A stretch of DNA of 64,000 nt from Kuschelorhynchus macadamiae (GCA_030620095.1 JAUTXW010001600.1:2996501-3060500); one strand, 5' to 3'; shown: positions 1 through 11,526, counted from the stretch's first letter. Made by a program: numbers and translations. The notes: generated by a model not told the origin, from the sequence alone.

Positions 1-97
1 AAGGAGACCCATTTAAATGAGTTATCTATTGCGTAGCTATATCGGATCTTTGGTAATACTGACAAATGCATCCTGAAAAAAAACTTCTGTGTATGTA

Positions 98-2520
98 CAG
101 GGTGTCCGGATTTGGTTGCAAAAGCAGGGTATCTCGCTTATTTTTAAAGATCACGAACCTGAGCTAATTTTTTGTGAAACTCATGAGGCCGTAAACAAAA
201 TTTTTATAGCCTTGTTCGTTTATGAGATACAGGGCGAAATAGAAAATTATGCATTTTGGGACCCTCCTCGTATCTCGGTTATCCTTTAACTTAACGCAAA
301 GGGAAAAATTGCTGCTTATGTAGTTTTTTACGCTGGATCCAGAGGCGTAGTCATATTTTTCATTTGAGTTGTTATTTTTTAGATATGACCCAAAGTTGTG
401 TTTTTTAAATGGGACACCCTGTATATTTGTCCAGAAATTGATTTGACCTTTTAAAAGTTTCTCAAAAATATATAATAGTATGGGTCTATTTTAATAAACA
501 GCAACAAAAATCCTAATTTTTATAATTATCATCCCACATTTTGCAGTAGGCCATGCAAAACAATGCTGACTTTTATTTAAAGTCGTTAACAATATCTACA
601 TCCTAACAATAAATCAAAATAATATGTAATTAAATCTATTTATCAAAATATGTATTGATAATTTCGCACCAAAAAAGTACCACCTACCTAGATTTATGTA
701 ACACAAGAACAAAACAGTAATAAATTATTATGCAACAAGCCTTTCAGCAAAAATCAACTGTCGTATAAGAACTACCGTAACCAAGGAAATCAAAAGAAGT
801 GTTCAAACTGATTTCCATTTTGTTCTATGCATGCTTCGCATAATTTTCGTATTCGTTTTAGGGAATTAAGCAAAATAACGGGATGATTTTGTAAATAGCG
901 AAAATTTTCTCTTATTGCGTTTCCTAAATCTTGGACATTATCATAGTGGTCTTTGTAAATTCTATTTTCCAGATATCCCCATAGAAAGAAATCTAAAATC
1001 AACAAATCTGGGGACCTAGGGGGCCATCTTATAGGTCCATTTGTTCCGATCCATTGATTGGTAAAATTATTGTCCAGAAATAATCTCGTCATTCCAGAAT
1101 TGTGTGCAGGAGCACCGTCCTGTTGAAAATAAATTTCGTTAATTTGCGCTAAAGCAACATCGTCAAGTAATTCAGGTATAGCTGCCTCTAAAATTTATAT
1201 ATAGCGATTGCCTGTTAGATTTCCCTCAAATATATAAAATTTTATATGTGTTCCTAATATGAAGCAGGACACATTTAGACCAAACTTGCCCTGCTGTCTT
1301 CTGGGAAATATTTGGTGTTGATTTTCCTGGGACCAGAATCTACTATTGTGCTTATTGAGTATACCAGAATAACTGAAATGTGCTTCGTCTGACCATATAA
1401 CCTTCCTTTCAAAATCTCTAACCATATCGCATCTTTCTCGAAACCAATTGCAGAAGACTACCCGACGCTCTGCATCCCCAGGCTGTAAGTGCTGCACGAG
1501 CCTAAATTTGTATGGGTGGCATTTGTGCTTTTTTAGAATTTCTTGAATTTTAGTTTTTGGAATCCCTATGCTCTTTTGACTGGCACTACAAGAGTTTGTA
1601 AGGTAAGCTTCTGCATTAGCCAAGACCGTAATTTCCTCAGCCTCCCGATTTTCTTTATTATATGTTTTCGTACGAGGTTTGATAAATGATCCGTGATTAA
1701 GTAAATTCTTTTTTATCCGATAAAAAGTGGATATATTAGGTTGCCTCCTTTCTGGATATCTAAATAAAAATTAAGCAACAGTATTTCAACATACGTAAAA
1801 ATTAACTTTTTAGCTGTTAAAATACATCTCAGAAGCCGCTTCAACATTTTCATTACTTAATATAAAACAAGCTAACATATCGTACTTTTCATATTGTTCG
1901 AAAGTTTGGTTTTGTTCCATAATAATACAAATATATTTTTACACAATAAATAAATACAAAAAACTAGCGCTATATTTTATATACGTGTACAAAATTGGGA
2001 AATGTCATTTGCTTCCAAGAAAACAAAAGAAAACGGCATCGTTTTGCATGCCCTACTGCAAAATTTGGGATGATAATTATAAAAATTAGGCTTTTTGTTG
2101 TTGTTTATTAAAATAGACTCATACTATTATATATTTTTGAGAAGCTCTTAAAAGGACAAATCAATTTCTGGACAAATATACAGGATATACTAATTAAAAA
2201 AACACAACTTTGGGTCATATCTAAAAAATAACAACTCAAATGAAAAATATGACTACGCCACTGGATCCAGCGTAAAAAACTACATAAGCAGCAATTTTTT
2301 CCTTTGCGTTAAGTTAAAGGATAACTGAGATACGAGGAGGGTCCCAAAATGCAAAATTTTATATTTCGCCCTGTATCTCATAAATGAAGAAGGCTATGAA
2401 AATTTTGTTTACGGCTTCATGAGTTTCACAAAAAATTAGTTCAGGTTTGTGAAAACCGCAAGGTTCTATCTTTAAAAATAAGCGAGATACCCTGCTTTTG
2501 CAACCAATCCGGACACCCGG
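98..2520 (-). mobile_element. DD41D mariner-like element A
   Basis: Cut-and-paste DNA transposon of the IS630-Tc1-mariner superfamily. Its ends read CAGGGTGTCCGGAT on the left and the complement on the right, and both sides are flanked by TA (96-97 and 2521-2522), the usual target duplication. The inverted repeats are very long: 98 to about 568 pairs with about 2034 to 2520, with small indels. The single gene lies between them on the minus strand. A second copy of the end motif, GGGACACCCTGTATA, sits inside the left repeat at 411-425. Typical mariners have TIRs of ~30 bp, so these are unusual. Element B starts only about a dozen bases to the right. Confidence 0.88.
790..1920 (-). pseudogene. 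DD41D transposase of element A, one stop and a damaged splice donor
   Basis: Would encode a ~358-residue transposase in two exons: 1920-1814 (start MEQNQTF) and 1759-790. The N-terminal half is the helix-turn-helix type seen in insect DUF4817 proteins (RYPERRQPNIS). The catalytic triad is visible as VIWSDEAHF, FQQDGAPAHN and LILDFFLWG; 41 residues separate the second and third D, the DD41D signature. Two defects are seen: an in-frame TAA at 1197-1195 just before the second D block, and an intron (1813-1760) starting CT instead of GT. Element B has a GT donor at the same place after an exon of identical length (107 nt). The copy is inferred to be inactive but not very old, since the rest of the frame is open. 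Confidence 0.85.
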
Positions 2521-2881
2521 TACACTGTACATACAGGGTGACCCGTTTTCGTTGTTTTTATGGGGCTCCGGTTTTCGCGACGTGGTGCTACTTTTTTGTG
2601 AAACGAAAGATGACCCCAACAAAATTTTCACAGCCCCCTTCGTTTTTAAGCTACAGGGTGAAATTGAAAATGTTGCATTTTTGGGCCCTCCTCGTATTTC
2701 GCTTGTTGTTTAACTTATCGAAAAGGTAAAAACTGGCTCTGATACAGTTTTTCACGTAAAATGCTGTGGCGTAGTCAGATTTTTTAAGTGAGCTGTCGTT
2801 TTTGAGATATAACACAAACTTATAATTTTTTGAAGCTGCATTAGATAACCGCAACAATTATTTTAAATTTTATAATAAAAA

Positions 2882-3470
2882 ATGGCTAGAAACCAATCGT
2901 TTTCTAATGAAGAAAAATACAACATGTTGCTCTACTTTGCACAATCTAACGAAGATGTTAACGTGGCTTCGGAACTATATTTATTAAGGTATGCTTAGCA
3001 TTCGTCGTATTTTATAATAAATATATTTTTATTCAGCTCTTGGGGTTTTAAACATAGGCATACAGAACGAAGACAATCCTGTAATATTACATTTCTTAGA
3101 ATGGAAAGAAATCTAGTTAATTTCGGATCTTTAATGTAGATCTTTTAAGTTCTTGCAAAAAAATCCACCAGAATGTTGGGGTTCCAAAAAGCCGGGCACA
3201 AAAATATATTATAAACCATTTAAATTCAGATTGGTGCAACACATATATGCGTTAATGACCCTGACTTTTATAGAAAAGTAATATGGTCCGATGAGGCATA
3301 CATAAATAGAGCCGGAGTATTCAGTAGGCATAATTCTAGATACTGGTCGCAAGAAAATTAGCATCGAATATTTCCTCGCGAACGACAAGGTAGGTTTGGG
3401 TTTAATATTTCCTGTTTCATATTGGGTTCAAAAATAATGTATCGTATATACCAGATGAGATCGGTATTTC
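2882..3470 (+). pseudogene. DD41D transposase of element B, 5' part
   Basis: The start MARNQSFSNEEKYNM is followed by a short N-terminal exon ending at 2988 with a GT donor (AAG|GTATGC) and an acceptor at ~3036, matching the intron position in element A. Downstream the first catalytic block VIWSDEAYI and the conserved run NSRYWSQEN can be read, then an in-frame stop and HRIFPRERQGRFGFN. The region between the helix-turn-helix and the catalytic block is shortened and frameshifted. The second catalytic D block is missing; the frame fades out near 3470. Confidence 0.75.
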
Positions 3471-3479
3471 CAAATACTG

Positions 3480-3699
3480 GAACTTTACTCAACGTACCGT
3501 AAAACGTGGTGTATAGGGACCCTCCGCCAACTTTATGGAGATGTTGCGGCTTTACTTTTTATTTTAATATTAGTTTGTGCGGGGCAAAAGTCCGAACATG
3601 GTGCGTACTTTTAATACCCATTGTTTTAAAAAAAATGTCGAATGATAGATTTTTTAAAAAAACCTCGTTGGCCCTTTTCGCCTGGAAATGTGGTAATTA
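3480..3699. other. Unassigned segment with a second TAGGGAC end motif
   Basis: Lies between the end of the 5' transposase half of B and the left end of the pogo element. It opens with TATAGGGACCCTCC at 3508-3521, resembling the pogo end TAGGGAC at 3698, so it may be a fragment of another pogo-type copy or damaged element B sequence. The reading frame here (3506-3700) has no recognisable similarity and is probably not coding. Confidence 0.4.
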
Positions 3700-3969
3700 G
3701 GGACGGTCAGGTTATTCAGCAGTTTTTCTCATTTAAATGCGGCTGAGGTGTAAAGGGACACATGTAGAAAAATTATATCGTTAATTAAAATTCAATATAA
3801 CATATTTTTTTTTATTAAAAAACTTAATGATCTTGCAAAAATATTTATTTTGCTAAACCCTTACAAAAATACAACAGGAAAACTAAAAAACACTATTTTA
3901 AAGATTTATAAACATAAAAACTAATCTCTAAAAGGAACATTCTCTTAATACTGGAACTGCTTAATCCTA

Positions 3970-5702
3970 CGAGCCCTAACAACTACATGTTGGAACAAGC
4001 AGTTACTTTGGAAATAAAATGCCAGTTTACCGAAATTCATTTATTCTAATTTTTTTTTAATTCTAAATATGAAATTAGCAACATTTTTTATGATGTATAG
4101 AATTATCTTTACGGTTTAATTATATATTTTATGTTGATTACTATTTAATTAATTGTTTAATATTCAAAAAATGCTGACAACTTAATATTGGAACAAATGG
4201 TTTTTAACAAATTAAAACAAAAATTAATAAGGCGTAACGTCGCCCTTAGCTCGAATAACAGCCTGAATTCTATTGGGCATTGTATCAACTAGGCCTTCAC
4301 AGAATTCAGGGGTGAAATTATCCCATATTTCTTGCAATTTAGCACGTAATTGTGGTAAAGTACGCTGGGGATTATTTCTTAGGTGTTATTTCATTTTGTG
4401 CCACAGTGTCTCTATTGGATTAAGATCCGGGCTGCTAGAGGGATGTGACAAAACCTTAATGTCATGGTCACCCAACCATTTTTTGGTCGACTTAGCCGTA
4501 TGGCATGAGGCTCCGTCCTGCTGAAAGATAAAACCTCCGGATGGATATAACGTTGTTGCACTTGGTAAAAGCGAATGTTCAAGGATATCTTGGTATTTGG
4601 CTGCGTTTACTGTACCTTCAATAAAGTGTAAAGTTCCCAACCCATTGGCCGACATACAGCCCCACACCATGATGCCCTGTGGAAACTTTACCGTCCTTTT
4701 GAGGCAATCCTTTTGGAATGCTTCTGTTTTTTCCCGAATCACGCGCTTTCTGTAATCTCCCACACAGACATCAAATTTGCTTTCGTCGCTATAGATAACT
4801 TTGTCCCAGTCATGTTTGGTCCACGAAAGCTTTGATTTAACCCAATTATAACGATTTCTTTTTTGAGTTTCCGTCAACAACGGTTTTTCTTTGGCCTACG
4901 AGTATAAAGTAAAAAATAGAAAATTTACACCGCAAAGAAGTACCTATCAAACATACCTTATAAAAACCAAGACCGCTCTTGTGGATATATTTGCGACAGC
5001 ATTCTCTTGAAATATTCATCCCAGTTTCTCTATTCCACCTTGCAGTTACTTCTCGTAGTGTGTTTCTTCTTCCTGACTTACATATTCTTATTAAATGCCT
5101 TACACTCCTTTGAGAAACAACTTTTGGACGGCCTGAGCTTTTACCGCGAACATCAGTACTGGCAGTTTCACCATATTTTTTAATTATATTAAAAACAGTA
5201 GTTGTTGCTATCGTCAATTCACTGGAAATTTCACGCATTGTTTTCCCTTTATGGTACTGATGAATAATAATTTCCCGCACTTTTGATTCAGTAGGTTTTC
5301 CACGTACCATTATTGCGTGTTTTACTCGTAATAAATCTAACAATACCTACTTACTTTAACTATTAATACTCAAATGACGTTTTAAAATCTTTGTTGACAA
5401 CACACTTATGTTTTATTTCAAAGCCTCCTTCGCGTCAGAATGATAAAACTCACGAAACGTGAAGAAATGCAAAACATGTTCCAATATTAAGTTGTCAGCA
5501 TTTTTTGAATATCAAACAATTAATTAAATAGCAATCAACAACAAAATATATAATTAAACCATAAAGATAATTCCATACATCATAAAACATGTTGATAATT
5601 TCATATTTACAATTAAAAAAAATTAGAATAAATAAATTTCGGTAAACTGGCATTTTATTCGAAAAATAACTGCTTGTTCCAACATATAGTTTTTAGGGCT
5701 CG
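3970..5702 (-). mobile_element. Tc1-family element nested in the pogo element
   Basis: Inverted repeats of 226 bp each (3970-4195 and 5477-5702), starting CGAGCCCTAA, with TA duplicated at 3968-3969 and 5703-5704. Within each repeat the motif TTGGAACAA occurs twice in the same orientation, near the outer edge and at the inner edge about 200 bp away. This resembles the IR/DR layout of some Tc1 elements such as Sleeping Beauty, where the motifs are transposase binding sites. Element length 1733 bp. The insertion falls at the very end of the pogo transposase frame. Confidence 0.9.
4224..5310 (-). pseudogene. Tc1 (DD34E) transposase with intron, one internal stop
   Basis: Starts at MVRGKPTES (5310). 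Two helix-turn-helix regions come first (KTMREISSELTIATTTVFNI, then RNTLREVTARWN). A 61-nt GT-AG intron (4956-4896) splits the frame; splicing joins GLGFYK to AKEKPLLTETQ exactly in frame. The catalytic residues are VIYSDESKF, FIFQQDGASCH and SPDLNPIETLW, with 34 residues between the second D and the E (DD34E). An in-frame TAA at 4388-4386, right after LWHKMK, cuts off the last 53 residues; beyond it the frame continues open (HLRNNPQRTLPQL) to a stop at 4224. Apart from that stop the gene looks complete, so the copy is inferred to be fairly young. Confidence 0.88.
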
Positions 5703-5704
5703 TA

Positions 5705-7657
5705 AATTAATTGAAAGTCGTTGGTATCCAGATTCTCGAATGTGTATAATCCACGTCTTTCTTTAAATAATTGTAATTTTTTGATGATCTGTTTCTTATT
5801 AAACTCTGTATCATCCGGTGTGTTGGGATAATAGTAAACGAGACCAGTTTTGCATTTATCACTTTCTTTTTTTCATAAAAAAGAGCCAACAAAATTTTCA
5901 TCTAAAATAGAAATAATTTTTCTTATATAAACTCTGTTTTTTATGCAAGCAGTCTTTCTTTCTACTGGGAACTTAACTAAAACCCAGTCACTTATGCTAA
6001 AATCACAATTTGCCTTAAAGCTATCAGTCTCAAGTGGTAAATTATCATTGCAGTCTTTGATTTGGGAAGTGGTTGGAGATTCACTGGATTTTTTCGCATC
6101 CAATCAGCTAGGGGAAGATCTTCACTATTATCGTCCCTAAATGTAGCATTAATCTCATTGGCGCTTTGCTCGGGAGAATCATAAAAATCTTCTCCTGCTA
6201 AAACATTGTCTTTATCTCCATAATTATTAAGCATTTCATCCTCATGTAAGTTGAGATCGCTTTCGCTGGAACTATAATACTGAACACTTTTGCCAGGTTC
6301 AACTGATAAATTTTTATTTATATTTTTTTCCTTGGTTTCTCTGAATATCTCATCTCTTTCAATAAATCGATCATTGTAGTATTCAATGCTTCTCTTTCAT
6401 CTTCATTTAATTGTTCTTTGGGCAATAACTTTAAGACTTCTTCTTTGTTTAATGGTATTATTCCTGTCTTTCGAAACCCAGAAATGATATTGGTTTCGGC
6501 ATTCTCCGATATTTTTTCTAATAATGCTTTTAACAAACGGGGAAATATCGTTTTGGAGATGCTAGCTTCACTACGCACTTCTCTTTTTTTCCATTTTTCT
6601 AAAATATTACGCCATGCGATTTTTAGAGGCCGAAAAAAGGCGACGTCTAGTGGCTGAGTCAAGTGAGTGGCGTTGGCCGGCAAAAATACCATATCTACGT
6701 TGTGATTTTTCAATTCCATTACTATGTCACAGGAAATGTGTGACGCGAAGTTGTCTCCAATCAGTATTTTCCTACCTTCTAGTTGTCTAAAATATGGTAT
6801 TGCAGTTGTTTTGACCCAGGCTTCAAAACAGTTCAAATCAAACTACCCTGATGGTGTTCGATTATATCTGGTGTTACGTGGTCCCCCTTCGGTCCATGCA
6901 GAATATAAATTCTGAGCCTTGTAGACTACGTAAAGTGGTAAAATTTGTCCATTTGCTGACACTGCGAACATTATTGAGGTGGCTGACTTTGTAGTATTCA
7001 TAATACGTTCTGGATGCTTGCAACCCCTTCTAGTTATTATTTTTTTACGTCCTAAAAACAAAAGATGACATTACCTATGTGAATATTACCAAGAGAAATT
7101 ATATTTTACCAATATCATCTGACAAATTTGTCTCATCGTAGTTTATAATATTGCAAGGTGGCACGTCCTGGAAAGCAATCGAGAGATTGGTGAAATATTC
7201 ATTTAATATGTCACGTGAAACCTGAGCCCTAGATCTTTTAATGTTTTCGCACATTCTTTTCGAAAGTTGTGATCGATGCCTTTCTAAAAAACTCGTTACA
7301 AATTCGGGCTCTGGAAGATTATCTTTAAAACGAACAACTTTTCTACCCAATTTGTCTAAATAATTTTTGACGATCAATCTTAGGTCATAACTTTCGATTG
7401 AATAACCCCAATCAGAATATGTGTTCGTTTCTAATCAGTAAATCCTCTTCTTCATTGTTTAAAACCATCTGACCTCCTTGTTTCTTTATATTTCCTTTCT
7501 TGTGTCGACATAAAACTGACCTAGGGATACGATGAAACTTTTCTGCGTTACGATAAGTCATTTTTCGTGCTATGATGTCTTGTAGGGCAGCTTGAATTTT
7601 TTCTGGCTCATAATGGTGACACAGTTTCTTTCCTTTAGGAGTATAAAAGCGAGGCAT
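5705..7657 (-). pseudogene. pogo-type (DDE_1, DD35D) transposase, degraded
   Basis: Begins MPRFYTPKGKKL with a pipsqueak-like helix-turn-helix (YRNAEKFHRIPRSVL). Catalytic blocks are IINYDETNLSDD, ILIGDNFASH and LTQPLDVAFFRPLK, with 35 residues between the second and third D. A 58-nt intron (7109-7052, GT-AG) joins SDDIG to RKKIITRRG. Damage: a frameshift near 7410, an in-frame TAG where SG-W-FDLNCFEAW is expected (near 6842), a frameshift near 6320 ahead of an acidic serine-rich linker, and another near 6080. The tail continues to NDFQLI, where the Tc1 element interrupts; removing the Tc1 and one TA restores a TAG stop. This insect family resembles jerky/tigger-derived proteins. Confidence 0.85.
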
Positions 7658-8070
7658 GTCTGTTTTGCCGGTGTCCCTAATCATCCCTAACCTAAAAAGT
7701 GCCCAATTCATTAAAAAAAAAAATAAATAAAAATGTATGTTAGAAATTTAAGTAAGAATTACATTTTATTTCGGCACAGGACAGTCTTAGGTCTAGTTAT
7801 TTCCAATATGGTATTATTTTACTTACTTTTTCTATCAGTTACCACCAAAACTCTCGGTTCTTTGAAAACAGCTGATTTCCAACTGACGTAATTCAGCCGA
7901 TGTCAAATGTCAAATTTGATTTTTGACAGGGAATTCAGTAGCGGCACAGTTAAAACATATATTTAGGAGTCAATTTGACAAGTGGTTGCGTTTCGAATGA
8001 CTTATAAATAAACTAAAAAATATATTGTATAAAAACAAAGTTTTGTCCCGATTCACCTGGAAGTCCCTAT

Positions 8071-8365
8071 ACCCAGTATTTGTAAAAATTTTCTTGGAGA
8101 ACGGAGAGGGACCAATGGTCCTGTAAGATGGCCGGCGAGATCGCCAGATCTCTCGGTTTTGGATAACTTCCTGTGGGGTACATTAGAAAACAAAAAATAC
8201 AGGACAAGACACTACACCTTAGCCGATTTAATAAACGCTACAAGAGGGGTATTAAATGGAATGCAACAATGACCGGTTAGTATTTTCAACGCCTTAAGAA
8301 GAATACGGAAATTACGTAGGCTTTGTGTAAGGCAAAATGGACATCATTTCGAGCAATATCTTTAG
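8071..8365 (+). pseudogene. DD41D transposase of element B, 3' part
   Basis: Resumes right after the pogo element. The C-terminal block reads GPVRWPARSPDLSVLDNFLW, followed by helical sequence and the typical closing run RLCVRQNGHHFEQYL with a stop at 8363-8365. One in-frame TGA occurs at QQ*PVSIFNALRRIR. The third catalytic D is preserved in SVLDNFLW. Together with the 5' part this is one gene split by insertion and internal loss of the second D region. Confidence 0.8.
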
Positions 8366-9260
8366 AAAGATTTAGTTTTCTGTTTATTTTAGTGATCTTT
8401 AGTGTTAGGATTAGTTTTTGTTGTTGTTGTTGTTAGTTGCTGTTTAGAGGTATAAGAGGTAGAATTATTAACATGTTCATTTTATTCAATTAATAATACT
8501 TTTCAAGATTGATGGATTTACGGGTTTAGCAGCAAAAAACAGGTTAATAATAATTCTCTTTATTATAAAACCGAGTTTTCGGTCCGATTTTGAACCTTCT
8601 TCAAAGCAACAGGCTAAAATTATAACAACGTAAGATAAATAATGCTATGATAGTTATTACAAATCTACTTACCTTTTACATTATGATTATTGAATTATTA
8701 AATTGCAAAAATTTGAACATTTCTTGTAAAATAGTATAAAACAAGGATAAACAGGGTAATAATTTTTAAAAAAATTCTTGTTACCATAAATAAAATATAC
8801 CAAAAAATTCATTTGTTTTGTAAGCAATCCCAGCCAACTACCAAAAACTGAGTCTATCTCTAAACAAATGTAAATTAATAGAAAAGCATATTTTATTATA
8901 TATATTTTCGAGAAGCTTATTGTGAACTGAATAATATAAAATAAAAATATACGGGGTGTCCCATTTAAAAAATTATAAATTAATGTTATACCTCGAAAAC
9001 GACAGCTCACGTAAAAAATCTAACTACGCTACTGGATTCTATGTGAAAAACTGTACCAGAGCCAGTTTTTACCTTTTCGATAAGTTAAACAACAACCGAA
9101 ATACGAGGGGTCCCGAAAATGCAATATTTTCAATTTCACGCTGTATCTTAAAAACAAATGGGGTCTGTGAAAATTTAGTTTGGGTCGTCTTTCTTTCACA
9201 ATCTTTACTAATAAGAGAGATACCCCATAAAAGCAACGAAAACGGGACACACGTACTTAC

Positions 9261-9311
9261 AGCACCAAGTTTCGATCTAATCTTATTAGATTAGTACAAA
9301 ACTTGGTGCAC
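9261..9311. repeat. Short strong hairpin beside element B
   Basis: GCACCAAGTTT at 9262 pairs with AAACTTGGTGC near 9310, with a second inner pairing CTAAT/ATTAG, leaving a 3-nt loop. It lies a few bases outside the TA duplication of element B. It may be a tiny fold-back element or part of the pre-insertion host sequence; no gene or Pol III signal is attached. Confidence 0.6.
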
Positions 9312-9538
9312 CGGTTTGACTATACAGGGAAAAACAAATTAAAAAAGTTTTCTTTACCACCATATTTTGAAAATTAAGCCTTTTAGAAATCTGCCTATAT
9401 ACATTTTTTGTCTTATTTTATGCCAAGGAATCTCCCATTAAGCGAAGTGAAGGCTTGTGTTTTTTAAAACACCTTGCACAACTGATTCAATTTCATTGCG
9501 CAAAGGAGAACGTCAAATCATATACTAATTTGTTGTAG

Positions 9539-9838
9539 GTAAAGGTTCTCTGACCATAATCGCAGCCTTGATAGGGGATTTCCTTAGGATTAAGGAGATT
9601 TTAACCGACACACCCACAGTGAAATACTTTGCTTTTTTCTCACATATACTTCCTGCTGGGACACTATTCTGCATGGGCATACCCTACTGCAAGCCAAACA
9701 TCGTCATAGCCTTATTTTTTATCGGATACTCGTTGAGCGGGTGTTCAGTCATCAGCTGTAGCAGAACTATAGTTGACCTTTCTCCGAATTATGCTGGAAC
9801 GATTAATGGACTTATGCATGTGTCAAAGTCTCTTTGTT
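9539..9838 (+). CDS. Internal exon of an SLC17-type (major facilitator) transporter
   Basis: A splice acceptor (TTGTTGTAG, AG at 9537-9538) and a consensus donor (GTAAGT at 9839) bound an open frame. The protein contains GDFLRIKEILT, two hydrophobic membrane stretches (about 20 residues each) and the diagnostic IVDLSPNYAGTINGL, the conserved segment between transmembrane helices 10 and 11 of insect SLC17 / putative inorganic phosphate cotransporters. Such proteins are 12-helix, proton- or sodium-coupled anion transporters. Upstream exons would lie left of the window, since element B occupies the preceding sequence. A matching terminal exon occurs at 14424-14685, so the gene probably spans a transposon-filled intron. 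Host gene or decaying copy cannot be decided from this exon, which has no stop. Confidence 0.65.
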
Positions 9839-9944
9839 GTAAGTTATTAATTAAATCTGCCATGTTTAGCCAGGTTATGCTTTTTGCGTTTCCTCGCAGG
9901 ACGATGTCGGCAATATTTACCGTTCGCGATCCTTTAGGGCAGTA

Positions 9945-11188
9945 AATGGTTGCGCCTGCAAACGAAATCCGGACACCACATGTACATATCGTAAATAGTA
10001 CGTATTGTTCTACCTTTTCACTTGCACGTTACCTTAATATAATGCCAAAGTCAAAAATTATTGTCAACAATATTATTAGTGCTTTTTCAAAATGCCACAT
10101 TTATGTAAAGAAGAAAAGTCTTCGGGGAAGAGTAGCAGAAAGGTTTGGCGTAGGAAAAAGTACAGTGCAGGATATAACAAAGAAATAGGACGAAAGGAAT
10201 TCATTAGAAAGAGAGATCAGAAGCGGGGCACGTAAGGTTTCATCAGAAGAGGAGGATGAACGCCTCATCAGTTTTTTAAAAGAAGACCCTCTCCAATCTG
10301 CTGTGAGAACGAAAAGGAAAACTCAAAACCTTACCTTATTGAGGCGAACAAGGATGAATGAGTTGGTTTCTCTCGAGAAGCTATTTCAGTCAAGTTTCAT
10401 GGACGCGTTAGGGTATACATGTAAAAAACTTCTCCGTCAACGTTTGGGAGTGGATGAACTCAGGAGGAATCGGAACTTGTACAATAATTGAAGGAAGATT
10501 TAATACACAAAATTACGTTAATATATTAGAAAAAGTTATTTACCATCACGATTTGGAAACAATTTTATTTACCAACACGACAATTGCCGGGTACACACTG
10601 CCCGAATTGTATCTGAATGGTGGGGACATAACGATATCAAGGTTCTAAATTGGCTTTCCAGCATCCCGGATCTCAACCCGATCGAAAACCTTTGGGGTTA
10701 CATAATAAGGAAAATTAATTCTGCCAACGACTTCCATCCAACGAATTCTAACCAATTATGGAACAAAATTTAGGAGGTCTGGAATAAATTAACCCCGGCG
10801 TACGTCAATTCCCTAGTTGGTTCAATGCACACAAGACTTAATAGTGTAATTGAAAAAAATGGTGCAACAACAACATATTAATTTATGTTTTATTTTTCTT
10901 ATAGATTTATCATTTCATTGTATTTCTGTTATGTTTTGTCCATAACTAAAATCGTATTTTACATTTTAGTTTAAAAAAATGTTCGTTTTACTGTTTATTA
11001 TAAAAGCAATCGTTTTTATTCAGAAATATAACTTATTATTCAGTATATTCGACTCGAGAATACAAAGTGCACATAATTAAAAATTTGCAGATTTCAACAA
11101 TACCTACCAAAAGGCGAAGTAAACCTTTAAATTCATGTCGGCGTCGTTAACTGTCAATTCGGTGTCCGGATTCCATTTGCCGTAACCG
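9945..11188 (+). mobile_element. Tc1-like element remnant in the SLC17 intron
   Basis: Short inverted repeats sharing GGTTRCG, GCAAA and RAATCCGGACACC (left near 9949-9979, right near 11160-11187), each next to a TA (9943-9944 and 11189-11190). It encloses a single degraded transposase gene on the plus strand and starts about 105 bp after the exon donor at 9839. Confidence 0.7.
10042..10881 (+). pseudogene. Tc1-like transposase, degraded
   Basis: Begins MPKSKIIVNNI with a helix-turn-helix (VAERFGVGKSTVQDI), an in-frame stop, then DERLISFLKEDPLQSA. The middle catalytic region survives as SGGIGTCTIIEGRFNTQNYV but the second D block has been scrambled by frameshifts. The C-terminal block reads DIKVLNWLSSIPDLNPIENLWG (with S-to-I at the SPD position), followed by a further stop and the tail LTPAYVNSLVGSMHTRLN. 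At least two frameshifts and two in-frame stops make it inactive. Confidence 0.75.
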
Positions 11189-11526
11189 TACCTGTATTAG
11201 AACGTTCGATCGCCAAAATATCGTCGCAGTATTTACTAATGGCAGTAAATTGTATCGTTGTCGTCCTGTGAACGCGTGTTCATGGGTTGATCTGGCTCGA
11301 ACGATCATCGAATCAAATCAAATAGAAAGCCAATCAAAAGTGAAACTTAATCATTTAAAAGTCGAAAGAATGAAATGGGTAAACTCAGATGCGACGAGCG
11401 TCGACTTGTTAAATGCGATTCGTTTTTGTTTTTTTCTTACCATGTCCTAACACTGAAACCTGTGGTGGAAGATAGATCAAAATACAAGAGTTCTAACCAC
11501 AGTACACCACAACTTGTTACATTCTG

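Larger units (their letters stand above)
3700..8067 (-). mobile_element. pogo-type element inserted in element B
   Basis: Left end GGGACGGTCAGGT at 3700 and right end ACCTGGAAGTCCC finishing at 8067 are short imperfect inverted repeats, each flanked by TA (3698-3699 and 8068-8069). Without the Tc1 insertion at 3970-5702 the element is ~2.6 kb, a normal size for a pogo/Tigger element with one gene. The gene is on the minus strand. TIR similarity is modest, so the exact left end is less certain than the right. Confidence 0.75.
2534..9253 (+). mobile_element. DD41D mariner-like element B, outer shell of a three-level nest
   Basis: Ends begin CAGGGTGACCCG on the left and finish CGGGACACACG on the right, with TA at 2532-2533 and 9254-9255. 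The inverted repeats, ~300 bp each (2534 to ~2836 and ~8965 to 9253), are clearly alike but much diverged. The inner edge of the right repeat carries another end-like motif (TACGGGGTGTCCC, 8950-8962). The gene runs on the plus strand and is cut by the pogo element at 3700-8067. Between the end of the gene (8365) and the right repeat there is AT-rich sequence with no recognisable feature. Confidence 0.82.

Noticed and set aside
4273..4524. Plus-strand frame of 83 codons
   Set aside because: Antisense shadow of the Tc1 transposase C-terminal region, which itself is readable on minus.
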